Shown here: positions 34,335 through 45,635 of the stretch, piece by piece | Layout: every line of letters starts with the position of its first letter | Numbering within the stretch: the first letter of the stretch is position 1 | Assembly: GCA_023897205.1 (NCBI GenBank) | Contig: JAHWDD010000001.1 | Location: 4,526,001 to 4,590,000, forward strand | Length of the DNA: 64,000 nt | Reading direction: 5' to 3' | Source: Exophiala sp. HKRS030 | Taxonomy: Eukaryota > Ascomycota > Eurotiomycetes > Chaetothyriales > Herpotrichiellaceae | The notes under the pieces: generated by a model | What the model was told of the DNA's origin: nothing | The model's input: the letters and a program-made list of their open reading frames with translations, nothing else | The model's database searches: none | Translations under genes and position numbers: made by a program

Positions 34335-36689
34335 TCATTCAATATCTGATGTTCGTGTTGTGCTTGTCCATGATACCAGAATATCCAACATATCTTTAGC
34401 AATTCCCCATTGCGATGCCATGGTGCGTAGAATTATCTGGCATTGATAGAGCCCTTGACGTAAATTTACCGTCCTATAGTCAGATTTCACAGGTCGACCC
34501 AGCAGGTAGTCATGTAATGTCGAGCTCTTCTGAGCGGCCTGCGTATCTAAAGCACGGGCTTTGGAAAACATGTACGCATGCACGTCCTTACATTCATAGC
34601 GCGCCGGAATGCGAATTTCGTGATCTCCTAAGCCGAAGAATGCGTAGTATATTGTGGCCGAAGCAAATACTGCAGCTGGCATGCTCAGTGCATGAGCTCG
34701 ACCAAGATGAAGACGTTGGGCAAGATGCTGAATGGTGTTGGCATGGAGCAATGCAGCTCGAGCTTCCGCCGATCGCGTCCAGGATTTGATGTCGCTACGG
34801 GTTCCAGGCAAGCCTTGGCCGATACAGAAGATTTTTTGAGACGTATTGCAGATATTCCTGAAGAGCTGTACACTGTCGGTAATCGCATCTATGCATAGGG
34901 TATGCCATCGAATGCGCAACTCCACAGCATCGATGGTGTCCCCAAGCCGAGCAAGACACGACTGTTGTATATGGCCCAGTGCGTCGATAATTTCAAGTTG
35001 GGAGGGTGTGCCTACCGTACCGGCTCCAGCGGCATTACTTTCGGAGATTAGGGCTTGAAAGCCCTCGAGCAAAACGAGGGTTGAGAATGGAGATAGTTGA
35101 GGTAATGTACAAGCAGAGCGGGTTCGGAAAAGGGTCAGAAATATCTCTCGAAAGGTAGGGGTATCCTCCAGAGCTTCCTCCATCTGAGATATCCACGCTT
35201 CTGGGGTACTGGCGGTGAAGATAGCATCACTGGCAATGCAGTGTAAGGGGTTCGAAACGTGCCTCCCGAGAGGCACTCCCCTTGCATATCTCGCCAATTG
35301 AGCATCAACGACGAAAAGACCGCATACGATCCTGCGTTGCATTTCGACATCGGCCCATTGTTGCCACGCAGCGTGCTTCGCTTGCGTAGTTTGGGCCCGA
35401 TCGGGAAGGCCTTCCAGGCCACGGAGTGTCAGGTCAAACATGCCGAGAGTTCGCGCCCAGCTGAGTGCCCAACCATGAAGTGTTTGGGCCATATGTCTCA
35501 GCTTAGCGGACTGCGAGAGTTGAGTAATCAGCTTTGGTGGTATAGGACTTTGGTTCTTACCTTTGACATCATGGCATAGACTTGGCCGAGCAGAGCACAG
35601 CCGACAATCTGTGTGTTGGGATAGTCACCAGCGACATGCCGAAGAGTGAGTTCGTAACTGTAATTCCACTGCGTGGATGCGGCTGCCTGCGCTATTTCCC
35701 ACAGCAGTTCACCTTTAGAAATTGCATCGCTGTTTCCGAGGAAGAGAGACCCGATGGCCACCATATTGAGTAGGAGAAATGGACCAGTGCTCTTCAACTT
35801 CCATGTCGCCTCGTGCATAATGGGGAAGGTAGGGTTGAATTGTGAAAAGAAAAGTGAAATACAAGCATCAAAGAAGACCGAGTTGATGCCCTTTTCTCGA
35901 ATTCTTTGCTTGTACCTGGCGGACTGATAAATCTCGCGTATGAGAGAATGGCCCAGAACCAGAGCAAAAGAGCGTGGACTCACATTTTCATGTAACATGG
36001 CATTGAGTTGCAACAAAGCGGGCGGACTTGGATCAGCAGCCTGGCTTGGTCCCTTGTCGAGATCTGCCACGTCCTGAGGAGGATTGGCTTCAGTCGCAAT
36101 GCCCGAAAGGTTCTGACTCGGGGACAATGGCATCATGGCGTCTTGTGGACTGGGGAATATATACTGGAGAAAGTCTTCGGTGCCAGTACTGCCAAAGGGA
36201 GAGAAATTAGGAAGCTCACTGTTATCGTTCTCAAAAGAATCTAGCTGAGTAAATGGCAGCGGCTGAATATGCGACTGTTCGGATGTCTGAACATGAGACC
36301 AATCGACATTGTTATGACCGTTATCGTCCAGGTTCGAGGGTGCCATGGACATAGATAGGTAACCAGGCTCATCGAACGCTCGTCTTCGATGTGTCCTTCT
36401 GTGCCTTGACAGTGTGTCGAGCCGAGCGAAAGATCTGTTGCACTGCTCACAATGGAAAGGCCTGTCGCCAGTATCTTGACGAACGCTTCAGCATCATCTC
36501 AATGACTATTACCTGGCGATCAACTTACGTGTCCGTTCGTGACGCTGCCAATGTTGCTGTAAGTATTTATGCTCTCAGAAGGATGAAGGCTCAGGTACTA
36601 ACGATGAGATGCTCGTGCTTCTGATACATTTGGGTACAGAATCGACATTGCTGCCTTTTCGCGGAGGCGGGCTGCGTTGACGCCGCCAT
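34335..36689 (-). CDS. C2H2 zinc-finger transcription factor with fungal regulatory domain, 730 aa
   Basis: Probable pathway regulator. Exons 36689-36603, 36544-36529 (only 16 nt), 36474-35561 and 35510-34335; total 2193 nt, no broken frame. The joined N-terminus has two classical fingers at about residues 15-35 (CRFCTQMYQKHEHLIRHERTH) and 42-64 (CEQCNRSFARLDTLSRH). The tiny exon codes RHERT plus one base of the last His, so finger 1 is split over three exons. From about residue 200 the protein matches the fungal-specific transcription factor domain (PF04082), with FFSQFNPTFPIMHEATW and LLNMVAIGSLFLG. Introns are 58, 54 and 50 nt. It lies between the amidohydrolase fragment and the epoxide hydrolase. 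Its intactness among broken enzyme genes is notable; it may control genes elsewhere too. Confidence 0.85.
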
Positions 36690-37085
36690 GAGCGTCGAAA
36701 TCGCGAGAGGCGGTGCAAAGGCTGTTGATTCTTTGCGCTCTTGATGTGATGGTGGGACAATGATCAAGAAGCATCCTGTCCAATGCAAGAATCCAGCAGA
36801 AGGGGTGCGAAGACAGGAGAGCTCCTTAACTTGAGATGCGGGGGATGCTGCGTCTAGGCCTTGATATGGGCTTGGCTAAATCCACGGGCGTGCGGACTGG
36901 GCTGAGTTCTGGGTAAGGTAGGGCCTTACCTACCGAGGTATAGACAGCCTAAACCCCCGAAACCCAGCCTAACCCAATTCATGTCAAAGCCTATTTGAAT
37001 CCTTCCCATTTTATCCCTTCTGAAAGTGTCACGAGCCTCAAAACGGCGGCATGCAACGTTCATATTTTCATATACCACCTGGATA
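36690..37085. other. intergenic, regulator promoter and epoxide hydrolase 3' end
   Basis: A 396-bp spacer. It contains GGTAGGGCCTTACCTACC near 36,916, a short palindrome (GGTAGG..CCTACC), which could be a regulator site. No gene. Confidence 0.4.
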
Positions 37086-38128
37086 TTAGGGAGATACATG
37101 ACTCTCTATGAGCTTATTGACCTCGGAACTTGCAATTATGTGCGGCCAGTGTCCCTGGGCGTCCACGATCTTTACGCTTAGCTGTGATGCACTGGCTTTC
37201 AATGCCGTTTCCATGAAACCCGGGACACTGGCTTTGTCTGGCTGTGAATCTATCGCAAGCACAGGTACCTGCACGTGGCTTGACATACGGCCAGCAGCCA
37301 GATCACTGCTTTCCTGGCTCAAGTGTATGTTCTCTAGCAATGCACGATACCAGTTTGTTGGTCCTCTGAATCCGCCAGACCGGAACTCGGCGAGCCAGCG
37401 CCATTTTTCCTCCTCGTCGACGATGCTCTGCCGGCCAAACCGGTTGGAACTTAGCCAAGCTTCAAGCTTGCCTGGTGGATAGAAGTTTTCCGCTTTCAAG
37501 TCTGCATCTTGTTCGTAGACGAGTGAATGGAACGATTCCAGCTACGACGGGTCAGCTAGCTGTCTATGTCCGAAATTGTATCGCAACTTACGTGGGCCTC
37601 GACTATGGGAGGACTGTCACTCGAAGCGAAGAAGTCCATGTAAGCGAACTTCTCCATCCCGATCAAACTCTTCACCCTCTTGTTTACTGCTTCCAGGTCA
37701 AAGCGAACGCCGGGCTGCATGAACGGCACTGAGATGAAAGTCAGACTCAGCAGTCTTTCTGGATGATAACAGTACAGTCGAGACATGAGATGACTTCCAA
37801 AGTCATGCGAAATCCCGTGGAAGCGATGTATCTGCTCATGATCGAGGATTTTGATAACGTCGTCGACCATATCTCGGTGATTATACGCCGATACATCGTC
37901 AGGCTTCGAGCTTCCGCCATACCCAAGCAAGTCGGGAGCAATGACACCAAACCCCAAGTCCGCAAAGTGCTCCAGTTGTCGTCGCCAGTCCTTTGAAGTC
38001 GATGGAAATCCATGGAAAAAGGCCAGTGTAGGTTTCTTTGTGCTTTCCGATGGGTGCCAGAAATATTGATACGTGAAGTCTCGTCTGCCCGCCTGAAGAG
38101 TTTTCGTTGTGAACTTTTCCGAAATCAT
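37086..38128 (-). CDS. alpha/beta-hydrolase, soluble epoxide hydrolase type, 330 aa
   Basis: Opens epoxides to diols by an Asp nucleophile. Exon 1 38128-37592 and exon 2 37541-37086 (993 nt, intron 50 nt, GTAAGT...GTAG), joining IVEAH to LESFHSL. Oxyanion motif HGFPS at residues 39-43, nucleophile elbow GISHDFGS with Asp109, a lid Tyr in NWYRALL, and the catalytic His in GHWPH (about 310). The region between is the usual cap domain. The frame is open up to 38,338, but the residues before MISEKF look unlike the family, so I chose 38,128. It is divergent from the broken monooxygenase. The enzyme looks functional; its substrate is unknown, and with the neighbouring broken genes it fits oxidation of a cyclic or aromatic compound. 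Confidence 0.85.
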
Positions 38129-38472
38129 GACGAGAGGTTTGTGTTGGTTAGGTTCTCCAGTGGTGAAACCAAATACCTTGCGACTATTGACAGTATGATG
38201 TCTCAAGGGCGACGTGCACGCAGTACCCGGTGCCGCAATCAATTTGCGGGACGAAGGTCGTGTCTGCGGGACGATTGCGGGACGCCGGTATGATCCTGGA
38301 GCACCGCATAGCAACTCCGTAGCAGTTGCATCAGCCATTCCAGAAAAGGCATCGACTTATGTCGATGCTTAAATCTACATTGCCATGTCATGGCTCTGTG
38401 TCCAGGAGCGCGAACCGTCAAGCCACTTCCAGGTAACCAGGAAATTTCACCAGTAACACAAGCAGCACGCAT
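38129..38472. promoter_or_regulatory. divergent spacer, epoxide hydrolase / monooxygenase remnant
   Basis: A 344-bp gap between opposite start codons; it must hold the epoxide hydrolase promoter and probably the former monooxygenase promoter. No defined site recognised. Confidence 0.35.
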
Positions 38473-40389
38473 ATGTCTATGGGAAGCATGGCGGTCACTA
38501 CATCCATCTTATCATTTGAGACAAGACAGCGTATCGAGAGCGACAAATTGAGACATTGCCGTGGGAAAGCCCAAGGAAAGCTTCTTTTCGCAGAACGACA
38601 TGTTAGAATCATCTGCATTGGAGCAGGAGCCTCGGGCCTATGCTTCGCGTACAAGTTGCAAAGGTCATTTCGAAATTTCACCCTGAATATCTATGAGAAG
38701 AACGAGGATCTATCTGGGACATGGTTTGAGAACAGATACCCAGGGTCTGTATATAGCCAAGTCGTTGTGAATGTTTTTGGGGTGCTTCCATGGCTAATGT
38801 TTCTCTCTCTCGATAGATGTGCCTAATGTGCCCGCCTGTACGTCTATGGGTTGGACAGATATATGCCGCTGACAGAATGTCACATTAATGAAAAACCTCT
38901 CTAGCACAACTATACATACTCATGGGGACCATCACCGACCTATAGCGCCGTCTATGTCTCTTCCCAGGAGCTTTACCAGTACTTCAAGAACTTTCGCGCG
39001 AAACACCGACTCGAGAAGTATATTCATCTGCAACACAAAGTGGTCGGTGCCACCTGGGACGGAAAAGCATGGAAAGTCCAAGTTGAAGAAGTCCAAACTG
39101 GTCGCTTGGTCGATGCAGAGTGCGATATACTCATCAACGCCAACGGCATTCTCAACAATTGGAATTGGCCTGACATCCCAGATCTGGACAAGTTTCAAGG
39201 AAAGCTATTGCACAGTGCCAACTGGGATACAACTGTGTCGTTGGATTACAAATCCGTCGGGTTGGTTGGTAACGGGTGCGTAGTACGCCCCTTGACACAT
39301 ACTCAAATTTTCCACGATACTGATTCAACGATACTAATGAGTGAGATCAAACAACAGATCGTCCGGCATTCAAATCCTACCTGCAATCCAACCTAGAGTC
39401 AAGAAACTGACCACTTTCATCCAGGGCTTGACCTAGGTCCCACCGAGTCCTAGTCTTCAACAACACATTACACACCTTCCGAGAAGGCCGTCTTCTCTTC
39501 TTCCCCTTCCACCCTCCGCGCCCTCCGCAAGCTGAACGAAACTTCGACCAGTTGTCTGTTTGGTACTTTCGTCAAGAACTCGGCGACTCAACATGATACC
39601 CGCACCGACCTCACCCAACAGATGCAGAGTCGCCTCAACAATCCCCAATTGGCTTCCGCTCCGATCCCGTCTTGGTCACCCGGCTGTCGCCGCCTCACTC
39701 CCGACGTCAACTACCTCGAATCTTTGACAAAACCCAACGTGCAGGTCTGTCTGGGTGGGATCCGCAGCGTCACCGAAACAGGCGTGGTAGGACCAGCCGG
39801 CGCCCATCCCGACTTGGACGTTCTGATATGCGCCGCGGGTTTCAATGTCTCCTTTCGTCCTCGTTTCCCCGTCATCAATGAGGATGGCACAAATCTGCAA
39901 GATTTGTGGGCAAAGGACCCCGGATGTTATTTCGGCACCGCCGTCGCTGATATGCCCAACTACATGTTGTTTCTCGGTCCCAATTGCCCGGTCGGCGACG
40001 GTCCTCTGTTGCCCGTGATTGAGACTCAAGCCGATTACACGTTGAAATGGATCGACCGATGGCAGACTGAAAACAACATGCTCTGTTTCCACCCGGAAGC
40101 GGCCGCCGTGGACGAATTCGTGGACCACGTCGACACCTACATGCCCAACACCGTGTGGACCGAAGGGTGCAGGTCGTGCTACAAAAGTGATGTCAACGGC
40201 AGGGTGGTGGCGCCGTGGCCGGGAAGTTCTCTCCATTTCATGGAAACCACGCAGGAGGTCAGAGGGGATGACTGGAACATCGAGTACCGAGGCAACAGGT
40301 ACAGTTGGATGGGTAATGGTTATAGTTCCCCCGGACCCCCGTTCACCGCGGGACCTTTTGCCTGCCTCCCGCAATCCGTACCGGTCTAG
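38473..40389 (+). pseudogene. Baeyer-Villiger-type flavin monooxygenase, broken
   Basis: FAD/NADPH monooxygenase of the cyclohexanone/steroid monooxygenase kind. Exon 1 carries the FAD motif CIGAGASGLCFAYKLQ and ENRYPG. After an intron (about 38,746-38,816) the next exon should read CACDVPAH but meets TAA at 38,824-38,826 and appears to lack two bases. It resumes at 38,912 as HNYTYSWG, with ILINANGILNNWNWP, and the NADP motif is split by an intron (GLVGNG/SSGIQILP). Then TAG at 39,434-39,436 stands where relatives have Trp, and one base is missing near 39,464-39,468 before YTPSEKAVFSSSPSTLRAL. The last frame is open for about 300 residues to 40,389 (RLTPDVNYLESLTKPNV, ICAAGFNVSFRP, YMLFLGPNCPVGDGPLLP). 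There are at least three independent lesions. The conserved parts are otherwise well preserved, so loss is recent. Confidence 0.88.
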
Positions 40390-41243
40390 TAGATTTGCGC
40401 GTGGGCCACGAGAAGCGGTAGCGGTTGGTTTACCGGTGCATGTACGGCCGCGTGCGACGATGTGCCCCAAGGCCAAGGGGTTGTATATCGACATGAAAAT
40501 TAACGGTTGGTGACAATCATGGATCCTGAAGCTTGGAAGCACCTTTGGCGGTTGCAAGTGGTTAAGATCTGATGTCCTGTTGACAGCTCGGTGCTACCTT
40601 TGGTATCTGGACATGTTGGCCTGTCAACCATCATCAAGGCGCAGTGGACAACCAGCAAGTCCCCCTTGTTGGCGACTATTTCTTTGCCTGGTCGTTGGAG
40701 GAACGGCAGGACAGGTTGAATAAAGAGGGGGTTTCTGACTTCTGATACGACGGACGTTGTGTGTGTCAGGCTGTGTTTCAAGGGACCCCCCCCCCATCAA
40801 GTAACCCCGGACCCCCATGGCGGTTGTGATTGGGTAGAGAATAATGTCGACATTTTTTCAACTTCATCCCGACACAAGTATACTCTGCGCGAGGTTGTAG
40901 TGAACCGGCGAAAAAAAGGTACAGTATGCTGGACAAAAACTTCATTTTCAAATCTCTCGTCAATTCAAAAGCTCAAAGAAAAAAAAGGCTTCCGCGTTGG
41001 TTATACACAGTTTCTATATCATCAAGGAAAATCGCCAGGGCCCAAAAACGAAGACCAAATCATTCGTTCCATCCCTCCTTTTCTTTGGTCGCGAAATCGC
41101 AACCTCCCAAAAATCCAACAGGTTGGTCATCACGCTTGTTTACATCCATCGAAGTTCATCAATAGATTTCACTAGCTCTTTCCTGTGGTCGTTCATCTTG
41201 CCTCTTTTTGATGCTTTCTCTGCTCCTTTTTCCCTCAAGTCGC
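40390..41243. other. intergenic 0.85 kb, no gene
   Basis: The spacer lies between two convergent 3' ends. A run of nine C occurs near 40,787-40,795. No supported gene or RNA. Confidence 0.4.
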
Positions 41244-42684
41244 CTATTGGATAAAGTCTCGTGCTGCGAATCTTCCTCGTCCGAATCGGCCACGGCCACG
41301 GCCACCTCTGAAGCCGTTACCACCTCCGTTGCCTCCAGTGTTGCCTCCGGTGTTGCCACCATTGTTGCCACCGGCGTTGGCTCCTTGTCCAGATGTTCCG
41401 TTGTTGCCACCAGTGTTACCACCATTGCCTCCAGCATTGCCGCCCTTGTTGCCATTGTTTCCACCAGTGTTACCAGCGTTACCACCGTTGCCTCCAGCAT
41501 TGCCGCCCTTGTTGCCATTGTTTCCACCAGTGTTACCAGCGTTACCACCGTTGCCTCCAGCGTTGCCGCCGTTGTTGCCAGTGTTTCCACCAGCGTTACC
41601 GCTGTTATTGCCGGCATTGCCAGTGTTACCACCGTTGTTGCCTCCGTTGTTGCCATTGTTACCGTTGTTGCCGCCGTTGCCTTGGCCGACAGTGAACTTC
41701 TGGCAATCATCTTGAGCACCACGTTGAGCAACCTAGCTAGTGTTAGTTGGGCCTTTTCCTTATGTGAGTCGAGTTCAAACTTACAGGCATCAGCACAGGC
41801 TGGTGGTTGGAGGCACTGTTCATTGTGCAAACACGATAGAAACCTGCAGGCAGGCCAGAAGCGACAGCAGCAGAGAGCAAACCTTGACCGTTGCCGTTAT
41901 CATTGATGCCCTTGAAGAAGTTGAACGTCTTCGGGTCGGGCGGTTGCTGAGGAGACAGGGAACCACCGAGATCCTGAATGGTGACGTGACAGTGGCCGAC
42001 AACATTGCCTCCCTGTAGAGCCTGAGGAGCAGAGTAGTATGTGCCCTGAGCATCGGTGAAAGATCCAGCCACCAAGTTTTGAAGTTGCACTTTGACTGTG
42101 AATGGCGAGTTGGCTTGAAGGTCCTGTCCAGGACCGGGGAATTGGACAATAGCCGAGATCATGTTCTGGTTTGAGGGGATATCACCCATGGTGACACCGT
42201 TACAGGATCCACCAGTCACTTGTTTGCCGTTGGTTAATGTCTTGCCAGTACAGACGTTGATGAAGTTGGCTTGGTCACTGGTGAGAACGGTCAGCTTACG
42301 AAGCCACATTGACTTAACAAGAATAACTCACGTTTTCGATGGTGCAGTACCAGCTTCGCTGAGGTTTCCCACGAACTGACTGCCAGTCTGAACGTTGTTG
42401 GGGTTCAATGCGAGGTTGTTACCTCCAGTGTTCCCTCCATTGTTTCCCCCATTGTTACCGCCGTTGTTGCCGCCGTTGTTGCCACCGGTGTTTCCTCCAT
42501 TGTTGCCACCGGTATTGCCGCCGTTGTTACCACCAGTGTTACCACCAGTATTTCCACCAGTGTTGCCGCCAGTGTTGCCACCCTTGTTTCCTCCATTGCC
42601 ACCGAATTTGTTGCCCTGAGCGAAAACTTCGGAGCTGAAACCTAGGGCAGCGACTGCCAACATCATAATCTGAGTGGTCTTCAT
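41244..42684 (-). CDS. secreted Gly/Asn-repeat protein with conserved extracellular domain, 444 aa
   Basis: Exons 42684-42332, 42277-41785 and 41732-41244 (1335 nt). A signal peptide (MKTTQIMMLAVAALGFSSEVFA, cleavage about 22/23) is followed by about 65 residues of GGN/GGNT repeats. Then comes a conserved domain of roughly 180 residues starting LALNPNNVQTGSQFVGNLSE, with TDQANFINVCTGKTLTNG, PSNQNMISAIVQFPGPG, GHCHVTIQDLG and FYRVCTMN. A second repeat tract of about 120 residues precedes an Arg/Gly tail (FRGGRGRGRFGRGRF). The central domain belongs to a fungal secreted family sometimes labelled 'ribosomal protein s17' in databases, a name I believe is wrong. Role unknown; repeats of this kind suit a cell-wall or matrix protein. 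Introns are 54 and 52 nt. The paired tracts are prone to length change. Confidence 0.82.
41315..41690 (-). repeat. coding minisatellite, GGN repeats (C-terminal tract)
   Basis: Degenerate 9-mer units (GGNAAYRSC-like on the coding strand, reading Gly-Gly-Asn, Gly-Asn-Asn, Gly-Asn-Thr or Gly-Asn-Ala) repeat across the third exon. Longer 60-bp blocks also repeat: the stretch near 41,430-41,480 recurs almost exactly 60 bases later. Confidence 0.8.
42418..42602 (-). repeat. coding minisatellite, GGN repeats (N-terminal tract)
   Basis: About 20 units of 9 bases that encode GGN followed by Thr, Asn or Lys, lying just after the signal peptide in exon 1. Confidence 0.8.
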
Positions 42685-44181
42685 TTTGGTTGTGTTTGGT
42701 GTAGAAAGAGTTTGGTGTTGGTAAATTTGAACAGAGTCAGTTTTGAATTGTATAGAGTGTAAATCAAAGGGAAAAAAATCAAATCTTTGTTTCTAAGAAC
42801 GAGAGACTTCGCGGTCAACGCGGTCAAGCCTAAGGAATGTAAAAAGGTCGAAAAAATCTGGGAAATTTGGGATGCGAAAAGGAATGAAGAGGCACTGCCA
42901 CGACGAGAGGGAAAAAAATACCAACATTGCAAGAGAGAAGAGAAGACCTCTTATGCGATTGCCTTGGCAGTGCCTGACAAGTGTCGCAGGGCCGAAGCTC
43001 GTTCCATGGTGATTTCCTTGAGGCTCAAAGTGTTTCCAATGGAGGGGGATGACACAACGATCTCGGCCTGCTTCAGATCGCGAGCGTGCGGCGACCAGCT
43101 TCGCCGGTTACAGGTTGGTCGCAGCATGCTGCCGCAACGCGAGCTTTGAAGGGAAACAAGCATTGCCAATGTTAGACGTGGAGAACTAGTTCGGGCCCAG
43201 ATCCAAGACAGGCAGATTGATGGAAGAGACGAAGGTGAGGCTCGGACGGTTTCGAAGCGTGTCGGAGGAGCGAAGGAGAAACAGTGTGTCTGAAACGAGC
43301 GGCTGTAGCGAAATGTCGACCATTGGCCTACAGGTCACGGTTAAGTCGATGCAGCTAGCCGGATGGCGGTTAGCACGGTGGTTAAGTGAGGATTAGCTCG
43401 TTCTAGTGGGTGTTGGAGCCTCATCTCCATCAACTCCTGGCAACCTCCTAATCGATGTCACTCGACACCTCCTTCGACAATGTAAGCATCTCCATCTCGA
43501 ATCTCCCATGAATACTAGGATTGTATTTGCTCCTTCGGTTACCACGGCAAAGTTCTGTCCAGCAAAGAGAAGAAAGCAAAAAAGCCTCTCGCAAGGCTGC
43601 CGGGACCCCCCTCCCTCCTTCCCCAGCTCGATCGCCCCTCTCTTGCTTCACCGTCACAGTCGCCAACATTCCAAAGATAAACGATCACCACTGGTGGCCT
43701 TGTGGCTCCCACATGGACCAGACAATGATGGCCCCCCTGGAAATCGTTCTAGCATACTTTGTGCGACGATCCCCCTGGGAGCCTCCGTGTCTTGGTAGCA
43801 GTCAAGCTTCACCAAGCTTTTTCTCCGCCAGATAACCGATTGCATCCTGGCCCGGACTCAACATGAAGCAGGAGACGTCGGGCTCAGGGCAGAAAGACGG
43901 CTCAAGTCACCACCCCTTTCTCTACCCTGCAATGTTTTGGGGACCAACCAGGCCTCGCGTATTTTCTTCCTGATTCACTCACGAGGTCTGGCGCAAGTTT
44001 GACGATAAAGTTAGGCTTTGCCGATTGACTCTAGTCCATAGCGGCCATGATTATTCAACATAAGGGGGTGGGTTTGGTTGCTTTCGGATTTGGCTACCTC
44101 CGGCCAAGATGAAGCTTCGGTATCGGTCTATCCGTGCGGAAAAAGCTTGTTTCTGGCCTTTTCCTCCTCAGGGGACCATGA
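42685..44181. other. intergenic 1.5 kb
   Basis: The spacer includes the promoter of the secreted protein and the 3' end of the PhzF-family gene. No supported gene. Frames at 43,406-43,835 show no family features. Confidence 0.4.
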
Positions 44182-45635
44182 CTACGTGCCAAAGATCTCA
44201 CCTTTGAGATGGACATTGGCCCTTCCACTGAGTATCACATTTGTAATACTCGACTTGCCCTGCTCGTCCGTCTTGACGTCAACCTCTACAGCGATGGTGC
44301 AAAGCCGGCCCATCTCGACGCCCTGCTGAATTCCAAACACTTTCCTTTCTGTCTTTTCTGCCAACTTCAGGTCCTCTGTCTTTTTTGTCAGCTCTGCCTC
44401 CGGCTCTGACGTATCTGGTTTGGCAGGTCCGTCTGAGGAATGCAATGCCAGGTAACAGCTCAAGGTACAACAAGCGCTTCCAGTGCCAGGGTCTTCGATC
44501 CCGTGTGAGATCATTCGAGCTTGGATGTTGTGAATGGTGGGTTCCCCTTCCTTTTCTGATTTGGCCAAGACTTTGTAGTAGAGGCAGCCAACGAAGCTCG
44601 GAGACCACTCCGAGTCTAGCTCGACGTCTGGCGACTTTGCGGGTTCGAGAGCCGCGAAGACTTCAGGACTATCGGTCAAATCAACGAGGACAAAAGTCAT
44701 GCCCTTGACTATCGATACCAAGGGGAACGACTTGTTCTTGACTTTGTCGATGGTTGGTACAATCTGGACTTGAGGTTGCGTCGCGATGATACTGTTCATA
44801 GGCACTTGACGAGAGTGCTCATGGATATCGAAAGGCACTGCGCAGGCTGCGACTTGTCGATACGGATTGAAGAAGATGGGAATCTTTCCTGCTTTGGTTT
44901 GAAGGACTGCCGTTTGACGCTGGGTATCCCGGTCTTGGGGCCCTCCATAGTTTACCTTCTCCAAGAAGCTGAAGATCTGAAGAGGATGTCAATTTGTGAT
45001 CACACTTTGACCGCGGTCCACTCACATAATGTGCGACACCAATAATCTACACCAGTCAGTTGACATTCGTTATGAGATGAAACTCGAAGTGACTTACCGG
45101 ATGCCCGGCAAATGGTATCTCCTCACCTGTCTCGGTGAAGATCTCACAGAGTCGCGGTTGACCCGGACCAGGCGCATCATGGAGGAAGACTGTCTCTGAG
45201 TACTTGAATTCTTTGGCAATAAGGGATTTGCGACTCTGGCTCAGGGCATTCCCTCGCACGGAGACGATCGCCAATGGGTTTCCTTGAAACTTCTCGGGTG
45301 AGAAGACCTACGCTGGTCAATTCCATCGTCTTCGGAATTTTCATGCAATTCAGGACGAGAAGGGTGCGAATTGCGGGGCAACAAGAGAGCACACAAGTTC
45401 AAATTCATCCATCCTTGAACTACAGGTCTCGAAGAGCATGACCGTACGAAGACGAGTGATAAGGTGCTCATGTATGTCTCCCGCGGGCAACTCGTATGCA
45501 AGGCATGTTCACTAGACTCACCACCAACTGAAAAGTCCATAGAGTCAGTCATCCATTGTTGCATATCACTGAATTTCAGAAGAGACAAAACGAGGTAATC
45601 CTTACGGTAACAAAGGTATGCGGACCAGACGCCAT
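44182..45635 (-). CDS. PhzF-family protein (phenazine-biosynthesis-like isomerase fold), 353 aa
   Basis: Exons 45635-45606, 45527-45522 (6 nt), 45307-45098, 45046-45026 (21 nt) and 44976-44182; total 1062 nt. Joined start is MASGPHTFVT-LV-VFSPEKFQGNPLAIV, the usual PhzF opening. Catalytic Glu is in YSETVF (E50), with PFAGHP at 77-82 continuing over the junctions as IIGVAHYIF. Near the C-terminus GIEDPGTGSACCTLSCYLAL matches the second-domain signature. The 6-nt exon TTGGTG is flanked by TTTTCAG and GTGAGT and supplies exactly two residues that relatives have; skipping it also keeps frame, so it needs a transcript to prove. A basic/acidic insert (about residues 285-315) is typical of fungal members. 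Substrate unknown; fungal PhzF proteins are mostly uncharacterised isomerases. Confidence 0.82.

Noticed and set aside
41159..41830. Opposite-strand long frames across the Gly/Asn repeats
   Set aside because: Repeat DNA keeps all frames open; only the frame with signal peptide and conserved domain is real.
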